Notes under the pieces: model-generated
The model's database searches: none
What the model was told of the DNA's origin: nothing
What the model saw: the letters and a program-made list of their open reading frames with translations, nothing else
Assembly: GCF_003997495.1 (NCBI RefSeq)
Contig: NZ_RZRU01000016.1
Coordinates: 87,126-151,125, forward strand
DNA length: 64,000 nt
From: Mesorhizobium sp. M7A.F.Ca.US.008.03.1.1
Lineage (GTDB): Bacteria > Pseudomonadota > Alphaproteobacteria > Rhizobiales > Rhizobiaceae
Reading direction: 5' to 3'
Translations under genes and position numbers: made by a program
Part shown: positions 23,905-32,062 of the stretch, piece by piece
How positions within the stretch are numbered: position 1 is the stretch's first letter
How the letters are laid out: the number at the start of each line of letters is the position of its first letter

Positions 23905-25096
23905 CTTCCATTCCGGCCGACGACCAGTTGCCGGCAGGCCCGGCCGAAACGCGCACGCAATCGCGCCCGGCATTCTTCGCCTGATAGAGCGCCTGGTCGG
24001 CGCGCCGCATCAGATCGGCAAAGTCTTCGCTCGGATGAAGTTCGGCGACGCCGAAGCTTGCGGTGCAGCGGTTGTCAGCCGGCAGTCCGTCGATGGGCAG
24101 CGCGCCGAAGGCGCTGCGCGTGCCCTCGGCGAACAGGCGGGCCGCGGCAAGGTTGGTTCCCGGCAGGATGATGGCGAACTCCTCGCCGCCAATGCGCCCG
24201 GCAACGTGATGCGCGGCGGCGGCCTCGCGCAGGAAGCCCGCAAAAGTCTCGATCACCCGGTCGCCTGACGCATGGCCGAAACTGTCGTTGACGCTCTTGA
24301 AATGGTCGAGATCGGCGATGACCAGCGCGACCGGCACGCCTTGCCGCATCGCGCCAAGCACCGCCAACTCGGCATGGCGGGTGAAGCCGCCGCGGTTGAG
24401 CAGGCGCGAAAGCGTGTCCGTCTCCGACTTCGACGTCACTTCGGCAAGCACGTCGCGAACCAGGATGGCCAGCATCAGCAGCGCCAGCGCCAGCGCAAAC
24501 ACAGTGCCGAGCGATTGCGACACCAGCGCGTAGTTGCTTTGCAGATAGGCCTGCGGCTTGGCGCCCCAGCCGCCAAGCCCGTGCGCGATGAACGGCTTCG
24601 AGGCAAACTGCAGGCCGCTCGCCGCCAGCACGGCCATCAGGATGCGATCGAGACGGGCAAGCTTTTGCCTCGACGACCAGACGATGGCCAGCCCGATGAA
24701 CTGCATGACCGCATAGGGAAGCTGGTAGGCCATCATGCGGACCAGCGACTGGCGCGGCAGGTCCTGCACGAAATACACAGCTATGGTGGTGGCGACCAGG
24801 AACAACAGCATCGGCTTCCAGGGCGGCGCCACGCCGTATTTGCGGGCAAGCCCGCCATTGAACGCAATGGTGGCGGCAAGGAAGACCGCGAAGGCGGCAA
24901 CGACCGGGAGCCGCGCGTCGGCAAAAGCGGGAATGGAGAATTCGATGGCCGAATAGGCCATGCCCAGCAGATAGCCAGATGCCAGCCAGCGCGCCGGCGC
25001 ACGGCCGACATCATGGAAGGCGACCGCCATGAAGGATGCCGCCAGCAGGCCGGCAACCGACAAATTGATCAACAGGATGAAGTTGGCGCCGCTCAT
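23888..25096 (-). CDS. Membrane diguanylate cyclase (GGDEF)
   Basis: This is a c-di-GMP synthase with about seven N-terminal membrane helices (residues 1-215) and a C-terminal GGDEF domain. The active site reads RIGGEEFAIILPG, an accepted GGEEF form, with the metal-binding VIADLDHFKSVNDSFGH upstream. The inhibitory RxxD site that normally sits nine to six residues before GGEEF is absent (Ala and His there). There is no EAL domain. The ATG at 25096 has GGGAGA five bases upstream and is preferred over a GTG four codons earlier. A paralog follows at 25173. Confidence 0.9.
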   Translation of the reverse strand: MSGANFILLINLSVAGLLAASFMAVAFHDVGRAPARWLASGYLLGMAYSAIEFSIPAFADARLPVVAAFAVFLAATIAFNGGLARKYGVAPPWKPMLLFLVATTIAVYFVQDLPRQSLVRMMAYQLPYAVMQFIGLAIVWSSRQKLARLDRILMAVLAASGLQFASKPFIAHGLGGWGAKPQAYLQSNYALVSQSLGTVFALALALLMLAILVRDVLAEVTSKSETDTLSRLLNRGGFTRHAELAVLGAMRQGVPVALVIADLDHFKSVNDSFGHASGDRVIETFAGFLREAAAAHHVAGRIGGEEFAIILPGTNLAAARLFAEGTRSAFGALPIDGLPADNRCTASFGVAELHPSEDFADLMRRADQALYQAKNAGRDCVRVSAGPAGNWSSAGMEASGRG

Positions 25097-25172
25097 GTTC
25101 TCCCGCACCCGCGCCGACAGCTAAGCATCGACGGGCGAAGAAGACGTTAACGCCATCCCGCCCGGGCAGGAT

Positions 25173-26369
25173 TCAGCCGGTCTTGAGCGGCTCCGGCAGG
25201 AACGCCGTTTCCGGCCGCTCATAGGACAGGCGTACACTGTCGCGGCCGTTCTTCTTGGCTTTGTAGAGCGCATCGTCGGCACGGCGCATCAGCGGCTCCA
25301 GCGCCTCGCCACCGCTGCGGGCCGCCACGCCGAAGCTTGCGGTCACCTTCGTTCCAACGGGAAGCCCATCGACATGGCCGGCCGAATAGACGGTGCGCAC
25401 CGCCTCGGCGAACAGCCGCGCCGCGGCAAGATCGCTGAGTGGCAGCAGCACCGCGAATTCCTCGCCGCCGATACGCCCGGCAACACCGCGCGCGCCGGCC
25501 GCCGACCGAAGCTTGGCGGCGAAGTCGGCGATCACGCGATCCCCCGCCCCATGCCCATGCACATCGTTGAGCGCCTTGAAATGATCGAGGTCGGCCAGCA
25601 CCAGCGCGACCGGAAACCGGGCCGAGGCACAGTGCTGCAAGAGCAGCATGCCTCGCTCCTCAAAGCCACGCCGGTTGAGCAGGCCCGACAGGGGGTCGGT
25701 ATAGGTTTCGGTCTTCAACGCCTTCAACACGTCGAGTGCCGCGGCGGAAAACAGGCACAGCGCGATGAGCAGCGAGAGCAGCGCGTGCGACAGCAGTGCC
25801 GTCGTCCAATAGGACGAGCCGTAGAACCCGTCATAGCTGGCGAAGGGCCCATGCGCGATGACGACGGCAAGGGTGCGCACAACGAAATTGGCGCCCGACA
25901 GCAGCGACAGCACGAACAGGATTTTTTCGGTCGGGCCGTTGTTGCGCACCGGGCGCAGTTCGGCGGCAACCAGAAGGCTGATACCGCCGAAAGCGAAATT
26001 CATCGCCAGGATGCGCCAGGTGAGATCCGGCGCGACGAACAGGAACCAGCAGAACGACGCCAGGCCGCCGCCGGTCAGCACGCCGATCCCCACAGAGGGC
26101 ACCTTGCGGCCATAGCGGTGGATGACGGCGCCGGCCAGGCAGCAGCCGGCGATACTGAAGCAGACGTTCGACACCAGCTTGGTCAGCGGCATGCCGATCG
26201 GCAAGGTGAAATACTGGAGCAGGAAGCCGACCGCAGAGAGGCTGTAGCTGACCGCCAGCACGGCCAGATAGGGCCGGTGGCGCTGATAGGACCACAGCAC
26301 GAGGAATGCGGCGCCGAGCGCCAGCGCGATCGTCGGGTTGAGCAGCGCTATGAGCAGACCCGTGTCCAA
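25173..26369 (-). CDS. Membrane diguanylate cyclase (GGDEF), paralog of the neighbour
   Basis: This is a second c-di-GMP synthase with the same plan: seven or eight membrane helices (1-215), then GGDEF. It has ALVLADLDHFKALNDVHGH and the active site RIGGEEFAVLLPL. As in the neighbour, the RxxD inhibitory site is missing. The sequence ASFGVAARSGGEALEPLMRR near the end is also parallel to the neighbour, so the pair probably arose by tandem duplication and diverged in the sensor half. The apparent start is a TTG (MDTGLLIALLNP). It lies 76 bases upstream of the first cyclase on the same strand. Confidence 0.87.
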   Translation of the reverse strand: MDTGLLIALLNPTIALALGAAFLVLWSYQRHRPYLAVLAVSYSLSAVGFLLQYFTLPIGMPLTKLVSNVCFSIAGCCLAGAVIHRYGRKVPSVGIGVLTGGGLASFCWFLFVAPDLTWRILAMNFAFGGISLLVAAELRPVRNNGPTEKILFVLSLLSGANFVVRTLAVVIAHGPFASYDGFYGSSYWTTALLSHALLSLLIALCLFSAAALDVLKALKTETYTDPLSGLLNRRGFEERGMLLLQHCASARFPVALVLADLDHFKALNDVHGHGAGDRVIADFAAKLRSAAGARGVAGRIGGEEFAVLLPLSDLAAARLFAEAVRTVYSAGHVDGLPVGTKVTASFGVAARSGGEALEPLMRRADDALYKAKKNGRDSVRLSYERPETAFLPEPLKTG

Positions 26370-26527
26370 ACGACTGGTATTTCCCCGCTTACGTCAGGGA
26401 AGAGCTTAGAGGGCAAGCGCAAACAAGCGGTTAAGCGAAAGCGGCAAGCAGGACCGCCGTCTCAAAATAATGCCAGGGAACCGCAGTCTCCGGTCAGCGT
26501 TCCTCCGTTCACAATCTGGAGCTACCC

Positions 26528-26845
26528 ATGGCCGACACGATCACACTGACCGACCACGATGCGATCCGCTCCTGGGCTGCCGGGCGCGCCGGCTTTCCCG
26601 CAATCGTCGACATATCGCCCGAGGCGGGGACGCAGCCCATGTTGAGGCTGGTTTTCGGCCAGCACGCCTATCAGGATCAGGACCAGCCTGAACGGCCGCT
26701 CAACGCGGGAGGCTATGAGCTCGTCGAATGGGACGAATGGTTCAAGCTCTTCGAGGAACAACAGCTTGCGCTTGTGGTCGCGGCCGAACAGCCGGGGCGC
26801 CGCGAGGAGTTCCACGAACTCATCCGCCGCGACGGAAAGCGTTGA
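26528..26845 (+). CDS. Conserved hypothetical protein, 105 residues
   Basis: This is a small soluble acidic protein with no signal peptide or membrane segment. It has a pattern of beta strands and one amphipathic helix (WDEWFKLFEEQQLALVV). The N-terminal sequence TLTDHDAIRSWAAGRAGFPA is distinctive, but I cannot name the family. The ATG is well placed, and a strong hairpin begins at the last base of its stop codon. It is convergent with leuC. Confidence 0.6.
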   Translation: MADTITLTDHDAIRSWAAGRAGFPAIVDISPEAGTQPMLRLVFGQHAYQDQDQPERPLNAGGYELVEWDEWFKLFEEQQLALVVAAEQPGRREEFHELIRRDGKR

Positions 26846-26868
26846 CCCGAGCCGGGCTCGGCTCGGGT
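26845..26868 (+). terminator. Hairpin between convergent genes
   Basis: ACCCGAGCC (26845-26853), loop GGGCTC, GGCTCGGGT (26860-26868), then TCTGTTC. This is a 9-bp perfect stem starting at the stop codon of the hypothetical gene and 17 bases from the convergent leuC stop. It may serve both directions. Confidence 0.65.
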
Positions 26869-26884
26869 TCTGTTCAAGTCCGGG

Positions 26885-28294
26885 TTACTTCCACTCGCGG
26901 ATGTCGACGAAGTGGCCGGCGATCGCCGCCGCCGCCGCCATCGCCGGCGACACCAGATGGGTGCGGCCCTTGAAACCCTGCCGGCCCTCGAAATTACGGT
27001 TCGAGGTGGAGGCGCAGCGTTCATGCGGCTTCAGCCGGTCGTCGTTCATGGCCAGGCACATCGAACAGCCCGGCTCGCGCCAGTCGAAGCCGGCGGCGAT
27101 AAAGATCTTGTCGAGCCCTTCGGCTTCCGCCTGTTCCTTGACCAGGCCGGAGCCCGGCACAATCATCGCATCGACATGCGCGCTGACCGTCTTGCCTTCG
27201 ACCACCTTGGCGACGGCGCGCAGATCCTCGATCCGGCCATTGGTGCAGGAACCGATGAAGACGCGGTCGAGCGTGATGTCGGTGATCTTGGTGCCCGGGG
27301 TCAGCCCCATATAGTCAAGCGCGCGCTGCTTGGAGGTGCGCTTGTTCTCATCGGTGATGTCTTCCGGGTTCGGCACGATGCCTTGCACCGACACGACATC
27401 CTCGGGCGAGGAGCCCCAGGAGACGATCGGCGGCAGCTTGGCCGCGTCGAGCACGATCACCTTGTCGAAATGCGCGCCCTCGTCGGACTGCAGCGTCTTC
27501 CAGTATTCGAGTGCCGCATCCCAGGACGCGCCCTTCGGGGCGCGCGGCTTGTCCTTGACATAGGCGAAGGTCGTCTCGTCGGCGGCGATCAGGCCGGCGC
27601 GCGCGCCGCCTTCGATCGACATGTTGCAGATCGTCATGCGGCCTTCCATCGACAGCGCACGGATCGCTTCGCCGGCATATTCGATGACATAGCCGGTGCC
27701 GCCGGCAGTGCCGATCTCGCCGATGATGGCCAGGATGATGTCCTTGGCGGTGACGCCTTGCGGCAATTGGCCGTCGACGCGCACCAGCATGTTCTTGGCC
27801 TTGCGCTGGATCAGCGTCTGGGTCGCCAGCACATGCTCGACCTCGGATGTGCCGATGCCATGCGCCAGCGCGCCGAAGGCGCCGTGCGTCGAGGTGTGGC
27901 TGTCGCCGCAGACGATGGTCATGCCGGGCAGTGTAAAGCCCTGCTCAGGACCGATGATGTGGACGATGCCCTGGCGAATATCGTTCTCGGAATAATATTC
28001 GACGCCGAAATCCCTGGCGTTCTTGGCCAGCGCCTCGACCTGAATACGGCTTTCCTCGTTCTTGATGCCGAACTTGCGCTCGGGCGAGGTCGAGACATTG
28101 TGATCGACCACGGCCAGCGTCTTTTCCGGATGCCGGACTTTACGGCCGGTCATGCGCAGGCCTTCGAAGGCCTGCGGGCTGGTCACTTCATGGACCAGGT
28201 GGCGGTCGATGTAGAGCAGGCAGGTGCCGTCGTCCTGGCGATCGACGACATGGTCGTCGAAAATCTTGTCGTAGAGTGTGCGCGGTGCGCTCAT
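26885..28294 (-). CDS. leuC: 3-isopropylmalate dehydratase large subunit
   Basis: The large subunit of isopropylmalate isomerase (469 residues) acts in leucine synthesis. It belongs to the aconitase superfamily with a [4Fe-4S] cluster. Cluster ligands appear as FIGSCTNGRIEDLR and GCSMCLAMNDD. Other marks are TIVCGDSHTSTHGAFGALAHG and HGIGTSEVEHVLATQ. The partner leuD is not in this window, so the two genes are unlinked, which is common in rhizobia. A perfect 16-bp palindrome (GCCGCAGGCCTGCGGC, 28335-28350) sits 41 bases before the start. Confidence 0.96.
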   Translation of the reverse strand: MSAPRTLYDKIFDDHVVDRQDDGTCLLYIDRHLVHEVTSPQAFEGLRMTGRKVRHPEKTLAVVDHNVSTSPERKFGIKNEESRIQVEALAKNARDFGVEYYSENDIRQGIVHIIGPEQGFTLPGMTIVCGDSHTSTHGAFGALAHGIGTSEVEHVLATQTLIQRKAKNMLVRVDGQLPQGVTAKDIILAIIGEIGTAGGTGYVIEYAGEAIRALSMEGRMTICNMSIEGGARAGLIAADETTFAYVKDKPRAPKGASWDAALEYWKTLQSDEGAHFDKVIVLDAAKLPPIVSWGSSPEDVVSVQGIVPNPEDITDENKRTSKQRALDYMGLTPGTKITDITLDRVFIGSCTNGRIEDLRAVAKVVEGKTVSAHVDAMIVPGSGLVKEQAEAEGLDKIFIAAGFDWREPGCSMCLAMNDDRLKPHERCASTSNRNFEGRQGFKGRTHLVSPAMAAAAAIAGHFVDIREWK

Positions 28295-28363
28295 GTGCGT
28301 AAATCCGTCGATTTTGAATGGGGAAGGAGCAGATGCCGCAGGCCTGCGGCCGACCGGCAGGGA

Positions 28364-28492
28364 TCAGCGAAGTCGGCTGGTCAGTGCGCCGCTGACGCGC
28401 GCGGAGAAGCGCGACGGCAGGCGTTTTCTGTCCTGCAGCACGAACCCCTTGTAGGCCGGATCGCCAAAAAGCTCTTCCATGGGGTGGCTCAT
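28364..28492 (-). CDS. Possible small protein upstream of leuC
   Basis: A 42-residue frame (MSHPMEELFGDPAYKGFVLQ and on, ending with a basic tail SGALTSRLR) lies 69 bases before leuC. No Shine-Dalgarno is visible and no family was recognised. It is not rich in leucine codons, so it does not look like a leu attenuator peptide. The longer upstream extension of the frame runs through repeat DNA and is rejected. Low confidence. Confidence 0.25.
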   Translation of the reverse strand: MSHPMEELFGDPAYKGFVLQDRKRLPSRFSARVSGALTSRLR

Positions 28493-28556
28493 ACCAATGT
28501 TTTGGGTTTTCGGCAATTGCGGCGTGTCTTCGCAGAACTTGGGTTCGTTAGGGGCA

Positions 28557-28821
28557 CCAAGGTCGGCGAACTCGCGCCTTTCCTCTCCCCCGTCGATCGG
28601 GGGAGAGGTGTCGAGCGAAGCTCGACGGAGTGGGGGTCGACCTTTCATCGAAGCAATGCTTCCCCTGATTACCGCTTGCCTGAGTTTTCTTGCCCGCCTG
28701 GTTGTGCTTGTCATACGGCGCTGCGTTTGGCGGACGCCTTCCCCCACTCCGTCGCTGCTTCGCAGCGCCACCTCTCCCCCCTCCGGAGGGAGAGGAAAGG
28801 TGCCAAGGCCGGCGAACTCGC
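28557..28821. repeat. Composite inverted-repeat element with direct-repeat flanks
   Basis: Two copies of a 60-bp element lie in opposite orientation, at 28577-28636 and 28741-28800. Each has a CCTCTCCC...GGGAGAGG hairpin, a TCGAGCGAAGCTCGA-type second hairpin and a CGGAGTGGGGG end. A 19-bp direct repeat CCAAGGYCGGCGAACTCGC (28557-28575 and 28803-28821, one mismatch) brackets the whole. The stretch fills the gap between leuC and the methyltransferase gene and has no credible coding frame. It looks like a non-autonomous, MITE-like repeat. Confidence 0.75.
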
Positions 28822-28824
28822 CGC

Positions 28825-29460
28825 TCAGAGCACCTCAAACACAAAGGTCTTCACCAGCGCATCGGGCTCGGCGATCGCATAGCAGCGGAACCACGGGCTT
28901 TCCTCGACATGCCGCCATTTGCCGGCCTGCTCCAGCTCGTCGAACACGGCCTGAAAGCTGCCGCTTTCGAACACCTGGTCGCGCACGGTGAAGATGGCGT
29001 GGCCGCCTTTGCGGGTGATGCGCACCAGCTCGTGCAGGCCTGACGCCGGCGCATGGCTGATGGTGAACACGCCGGTCGAGAAGAAGGCGCGGAAATACCC
29101 GTCCGGCCACGGTAGCGTCGCGCCCAGCATCGCCTGTTTCAGCTCGCTGTAGGCATTGCGGCCACCGGCGATCTTCAGCATATCGTCCGAGAGGTCGAGC
29201 CCGGCAATGTCGCTGTAGCCGACCGCCTTCAGCGACGGTCCCGACAGGCCGGTGCCGCAGCCAGCGTCGAGCAAGGGGCCCTCGCCCGCCGGCACATGGC
29301 GCGCCACCCAGGCGGTGATCAGGAAAGGCAGGAGGTAGCCGAGCGAGGCGGTCTCGCTGTCATAGGTCGCAGCCCATGCGGCATAGGCCCCTTCAAGCGC
29401 TTCCGGCGTGTCGGCCGTATAGACGGAATCCAGTGCCGCATTGGCTTTGTCGACGATCAT
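28825..29460 (-). CDS. SAM-dependent methyltransferase, class I
   Basis: This 211-residue class I methyltransferase has the SAM-binding motif LLDAGCGTGLSGPSLKAVGY (motif I), the acidic residue in IAGLDLSDDMLKIAG (motif II), and ATLPWPDGYFRAFFSTGVFT. The N-terminal part YAAWAATYDSETASLGYLLP resembles the UbiE/WBSCR27-like subgroup. The substrate is unknown. Its stop codon abuts the composite repeat element to its left. It lies 54 bases downstream of the start side of the ABC permease stop region and is not obviously cotranscribed with it. Confidence 0.85.
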   Translation of the reverse strand: MIVDKANAALDSVYTADTPEALEGAYAAWAATYDSETASLGYLLPFLITAWVARHVPAGEGPLLDAGCGTGLSGPSLKAVGYSDIAGLDLSDDMLKIAGGRNAYSELKQAMLGATLPWPDGYFRAFFSTGVFTISHAPASGLHELVRITRKGGHAIFTVRDQVFESGSFQAVFDELEQAGKWRHVEESPWFRCYAIAEPDALVKTFVFEVL

Positions 29461-29514
29461 GGGACCTCCTCAACGGGAATGCTCGGGGATCGTAGCGCTG
29501 CCTTGGCCGAAAGA

Positions 29515-30324
29515 CTATTCCTCGTGCTGGCGGCGCAGCCGCCGCTCCAGCGCCCTGAGCGCCAGCGACAGGCCGACGGTCAGGATGAGATAGATATAGG
29601 CTGTTATCGAATAGGTCTCGAAGAAGCGAAAGGAGCCGGCGGCGTAGACCTTGCCCATCTGCGTGATGTCGGCCACGCCGAGCACCGAGACCAGCGAGGA
29701 ATCCTTGACCAGCGCGACGAAATCATTGCCGAGCGGCGGCAGGATGGTGCGGATCGCCTGTGGGAACACGATCAGCCGGAAACGCTGCGCGCGGGTCAGC
29801 CCAAGCGCCTTCGCTGCCTCGATCTGGCCTTTCTCCACCGACTGGATGCCGGCCCGGAAAACCTCCGAGATGAAAGCCGAATAGCCGATGGTCAGCGCCA
29901 TGATGGCGCGCCAGAGCAGCGACACGTCGCGCACCAAAAGCTCGCCGAACAGGCCGGCGCTTTGCAGCGGCGCGGTCAGTGCGTTCCAGGCCGCGACGAA
30001 GGCCGGCGCGCCGGCAAAGGCGATCCAGAACAGAAGCACCAGGATCGGCACGCCGCGGATGATCTCGACGTAGAAGCGCGCGATCTGGCGCAGCCAGCGC
30101 GAACCGGACATTCCCATCAACGCGATGCCGAGACCAATGGCTGAGGCCAGCACGAAGGCGATCACGGTGACGAAGATGGTGACGCCGATGCCCTTGGCGA
30201 CCGTGGCGAAGACCTGGGCGTAGAGGTTGCTGGTGGCAATGTAGAGCGCGGCGACGATGGCAAGCACGATCGCAACGGCCAACCACCAGGGGAAATCGGA
30301 TTTGGGCGAGGCGGGCGCGGCCAT
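29515..30324 (-). CDS. Polar amino-acid ABC transporter permease
   Basis: This is a His/Glu/Gln/Arg-type permease of the HisM/GlnP family (269 residues). It has an extended N-terminal helix, five further membrane segments and the coupling-helix motif ISEVFRAGIQSVEKGQIEAA followed by KALGLTRAQRFRLIVFPQA. Only one permease is present, and no ATP-binding protein gene lies nearby. It sits downstream of the solute-binding protein gene, separated by a 178-bp inverted-repeat element (30361-30537). Confidence 0.9.
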   Translation of the reverse strand: MAAPASPKSDFPWWLAVAIVLAIVAALYIATSNLYAQVFATVAKGIGVTIFVTVIAFVLASAIGLGIALMGMSGSRWLRQIARFYVEIIRGVPILVLLFWIAFAGAPAFVAAWNALTAPLQSAGLFGELLVRDVSLLWRAIMALTIGYSAFISEVFRAGIQSVEKGQIEAAKALGLTRAQRFRLIVFPQAIRTILPPLGNDFVALVKDSSLVSVLGVADITQMGKVYAAGSFRFFETYSITAYIYLILTVGLSLALRALERRLRRQHEE

Positions 30325-30360
30325 CAGGGAACGTCAACGAGACTGACATCTGTCTGGCAC

Positions 30361-30537
30361 GGCGCCAAGGCACCCCCCTCTGCCTTGCCAGGCATCTCCC
30401 CCTCAAGGGGGGAGATTGGATGTCGCTTCGGCTTTCGCCAATCACCAACGTTCAATGAAGGACGCTGTCGGCCTAGCTGCCAATCTCGCCCCTTGAGGGG
30501 GAGATGTCCGGCAGGACAGAGGGGGGCACCCTGGCGC
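30361..30537. repeat. Long inverted-repeat element (about 58-bp arms)
   Basis: The left arm at 30361-30419 and the right arm at 30480-30537 are imperfect reverse complements, starting GGCGCCAAGG-CACCCCCCTCTG and ending GGGCACCCTGGCGC, with CATCTCCCCCTCAAGG inside. About 60 bp of unique sequence separates the arms. It lies between the solute-binding protein and permease genes of one transporter, so its transcript hairpin could lower permease expression relative to the binding protein. Confidence 0.8.
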
Positions 30538-30584
30538 AAGGTCGGAACGAATTCGTGCGAACGCACCCCTCTGAACAAGATGGC

Positions 30585-31382
30585 CTACTGCCCCATCTTG
30601 TAATCAAGAAACCACTTCTTGTTCAGCGCATCGAGCGTCCCATCCGCCTTCAACGCGGCGATTGCCGCGTTGACCGGCTTCACCAGGTCTGAACCCTTCG
30701 GGAAAATGAAACCGAAATCCTCGGTGCCGAGCGGCCCGCCGATCAGTTTCAGCTTGCCTTCGGAGGCGTCGACATAGCCTTTGCCGGCGGTGCCATCGGT
30801 CAAAACAACATCGACATCGCCTGATTTCAGCGCCTGCACCGTCGCGCCGAACGTCTCGAACAGCTTGATGCGCGGGTTCTGCTCGTTGCCGTCGAGCACG
30901 CTGTAGACGGCGGTGTAGAAGGGCGTGGTGCCGGCCTGCGCGCCGATCAGCCCGTCCTTGAAGGCGCCGAAGGTCTTGGCGTCGGTGAAGCGGCTCTCAT
31001 CGCCGCGCACCAGCATGAACTGTTCCGAGCGCATATAGGGGTCGGAGAAATCCACCTTTTCCTTGCGGTCATCCTTGATGGTGATGCCGGTCATGCCGAT
31101 GTTGTACTGGTTGTCGGAAACCGCCTGGATCATCGCGTCCCAGGACGTGTTCTGGTATTCGACGGCGAAATTCAGCCGCTTGGCGATCTCGTTCATAGCG
31201 TCATATTCCCAGCCGATCTGCTTGCCGGTCTTGGCATCGATGAACTGCAGCGGCGGATAGGCGTTTTCGGTCACAACCACCACCTTTTTGCCGCCGAGAT
31301 CGGGCAGCGCCTGCGCAAAGGCGGCAACGGGCACCAGGACGAGGGCAAGCAGGCCTGCCAGCAGCAGTTTCGATTTGGTCAT
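30585..31382 (-). CDS. Amino-acid ABC transporter substrate-binding protein
   Basis: This periplasmic solute-binding protein of family 3 has 265 residues. It has the signal peptide MTKSKLLLAGLLALVLVPVA with cleavage near AFA/QA. The lobe pattern is VVVTENAYPPLQFIDAKTGK (ligand-binding start), then GWEYDAMNEIAKRLNFAVEY and VSDNQYNIGMTGITIKDDRK. The ATG at 31382 has GGGGAG upstream. The frame before it has no signal character. The exact amino acid bound cannot be read from sequence. It is first in the leftward pair with the permease. Confidence 0.92.
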   Translation of the reverse strand: MTKSKLLLAGLLALVLVPVAAFAQALPDLGGKKVVVVTENAYPPLQFIDAKTGKQIGWEYDAMNEIAKRLNFAVEYQNTSWDAMIQAVSDNQYNIGMTGITIKDDRKEKVDFSDPYMRSEQFMLVRGDESRFTDAKTFGAFKDGLIGAQAGTTPFYTAVYSVLDGNEQNPRIKLFETFGATVQALKSGDVDVVLTDGTAGKGYVDASEGKLKLIGGPLGTEDFGFIFPKGSDLVKPVNAAIAALKADGTLDALNKKWFLDYKMGQ

Positions 31383-31561
31383 GACACACTCCCCGGAAAT
31401 TGAAAGCGCCCGGGCATGGCCGGGCTTGCAGGAAAATCCGACGCCGACTTTAGCTTTCCGCAAGCGCCATGCAAGACGGTCCGCTGTGTCGCCGGGAGCG
31501 AAATCGGATTCCAATGCTCTCAATCAGAAGATTCCGGGAACGATCCGTGCCTTGACCGTGG

Positions 31562-32062
31562 TCAGTCCGCCGGTGCCTCTACGTCCGTCTCGCGCAGCCC
31601 GGCGATGAGCTTGGCCAGGATGTGGTGCAGGCCATCCAACTCGGCCGCGCTGAGGCGGGGAAATTGGCAGAGTATCTGGACAGCAACGCCTTTGGCGGGC
31701 TCGCGCAGCGCCTGTCCCTTGGCTGTCAGTTCCAGAAGCACCCGGCGCTCGTCGGCCGCGTCGCGCCGGCGGGTAAGGAAGCCGCCCGCCTCCAGCCGTT
31801 TGAGCAGCGGCGTCAGTGTCGCCGAATCGAGACCCAGCGCTTCGCCGAGCCCCCCCACCGTACGCGGCGCTTGCTCCCACAGCGCCATCATCGCCAGATA
31901 TTGCGGATAGGTGAGGCCGAGCGGTTCGAGCAAGGGCCGGTAGAGCTTTGTCATCAGCCCGCTTGCCGAATAGAGCGCGAAGCAGATCTGGTCGTCGAGC
32001 TTCGGTATCCCGGCGAAATCCGCCGGGACGTCGATGACATCGCTTGTCTGCTTCGTCGTCAT
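31562..32062 (-). CDS. ohrR: Organic hydroperoxide-sensing MarR regulator OhrR
   Basis: This is a MarR-family repressor of 166 residues that is oxidised by organic hydroperoxides and then releases ohr. The sensing cysteine is Cys27 in LDDQICFALYSASGLMTKLY, the diagnostic OhrR N-terminus. A second Cys (about 132, in QILCQF) could make it the two-cysteine type known from Xanthomonas. The winged helix is TVGGLGEALGLDSATLTPLL with RRRDAADERRVLLELT as the wing. Its ATG overlaps the ohr stop (ATGA). Confidence 0.92.
   Translation of the reverse strand: MTTKQTSDVIDVPADFAGIPKLDDQICFALYSASGLMTKLYRPLLEPLGLTYPQYLAMMALWEQAPRTVGGLGEALGLDSATLTPLLKRLEAGGFLTRRRDAADERRVLLELTAKGQALREPAKGVAVQILCQFPRLSAAELDGLHHILAKLIAGLRETDVEAPAD

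Noticed and set aside
28364..28771. 135-codon minus-strand frame upstream of leuC
   Set aside because: Most of it reads through the composite repeat; only the last 42 codons were kept, at low confidence.
26912..28882. Plus-strand frame of 656 codons
   Set aside because: It is antisense to leuC and runs into the repeat element; shadow.
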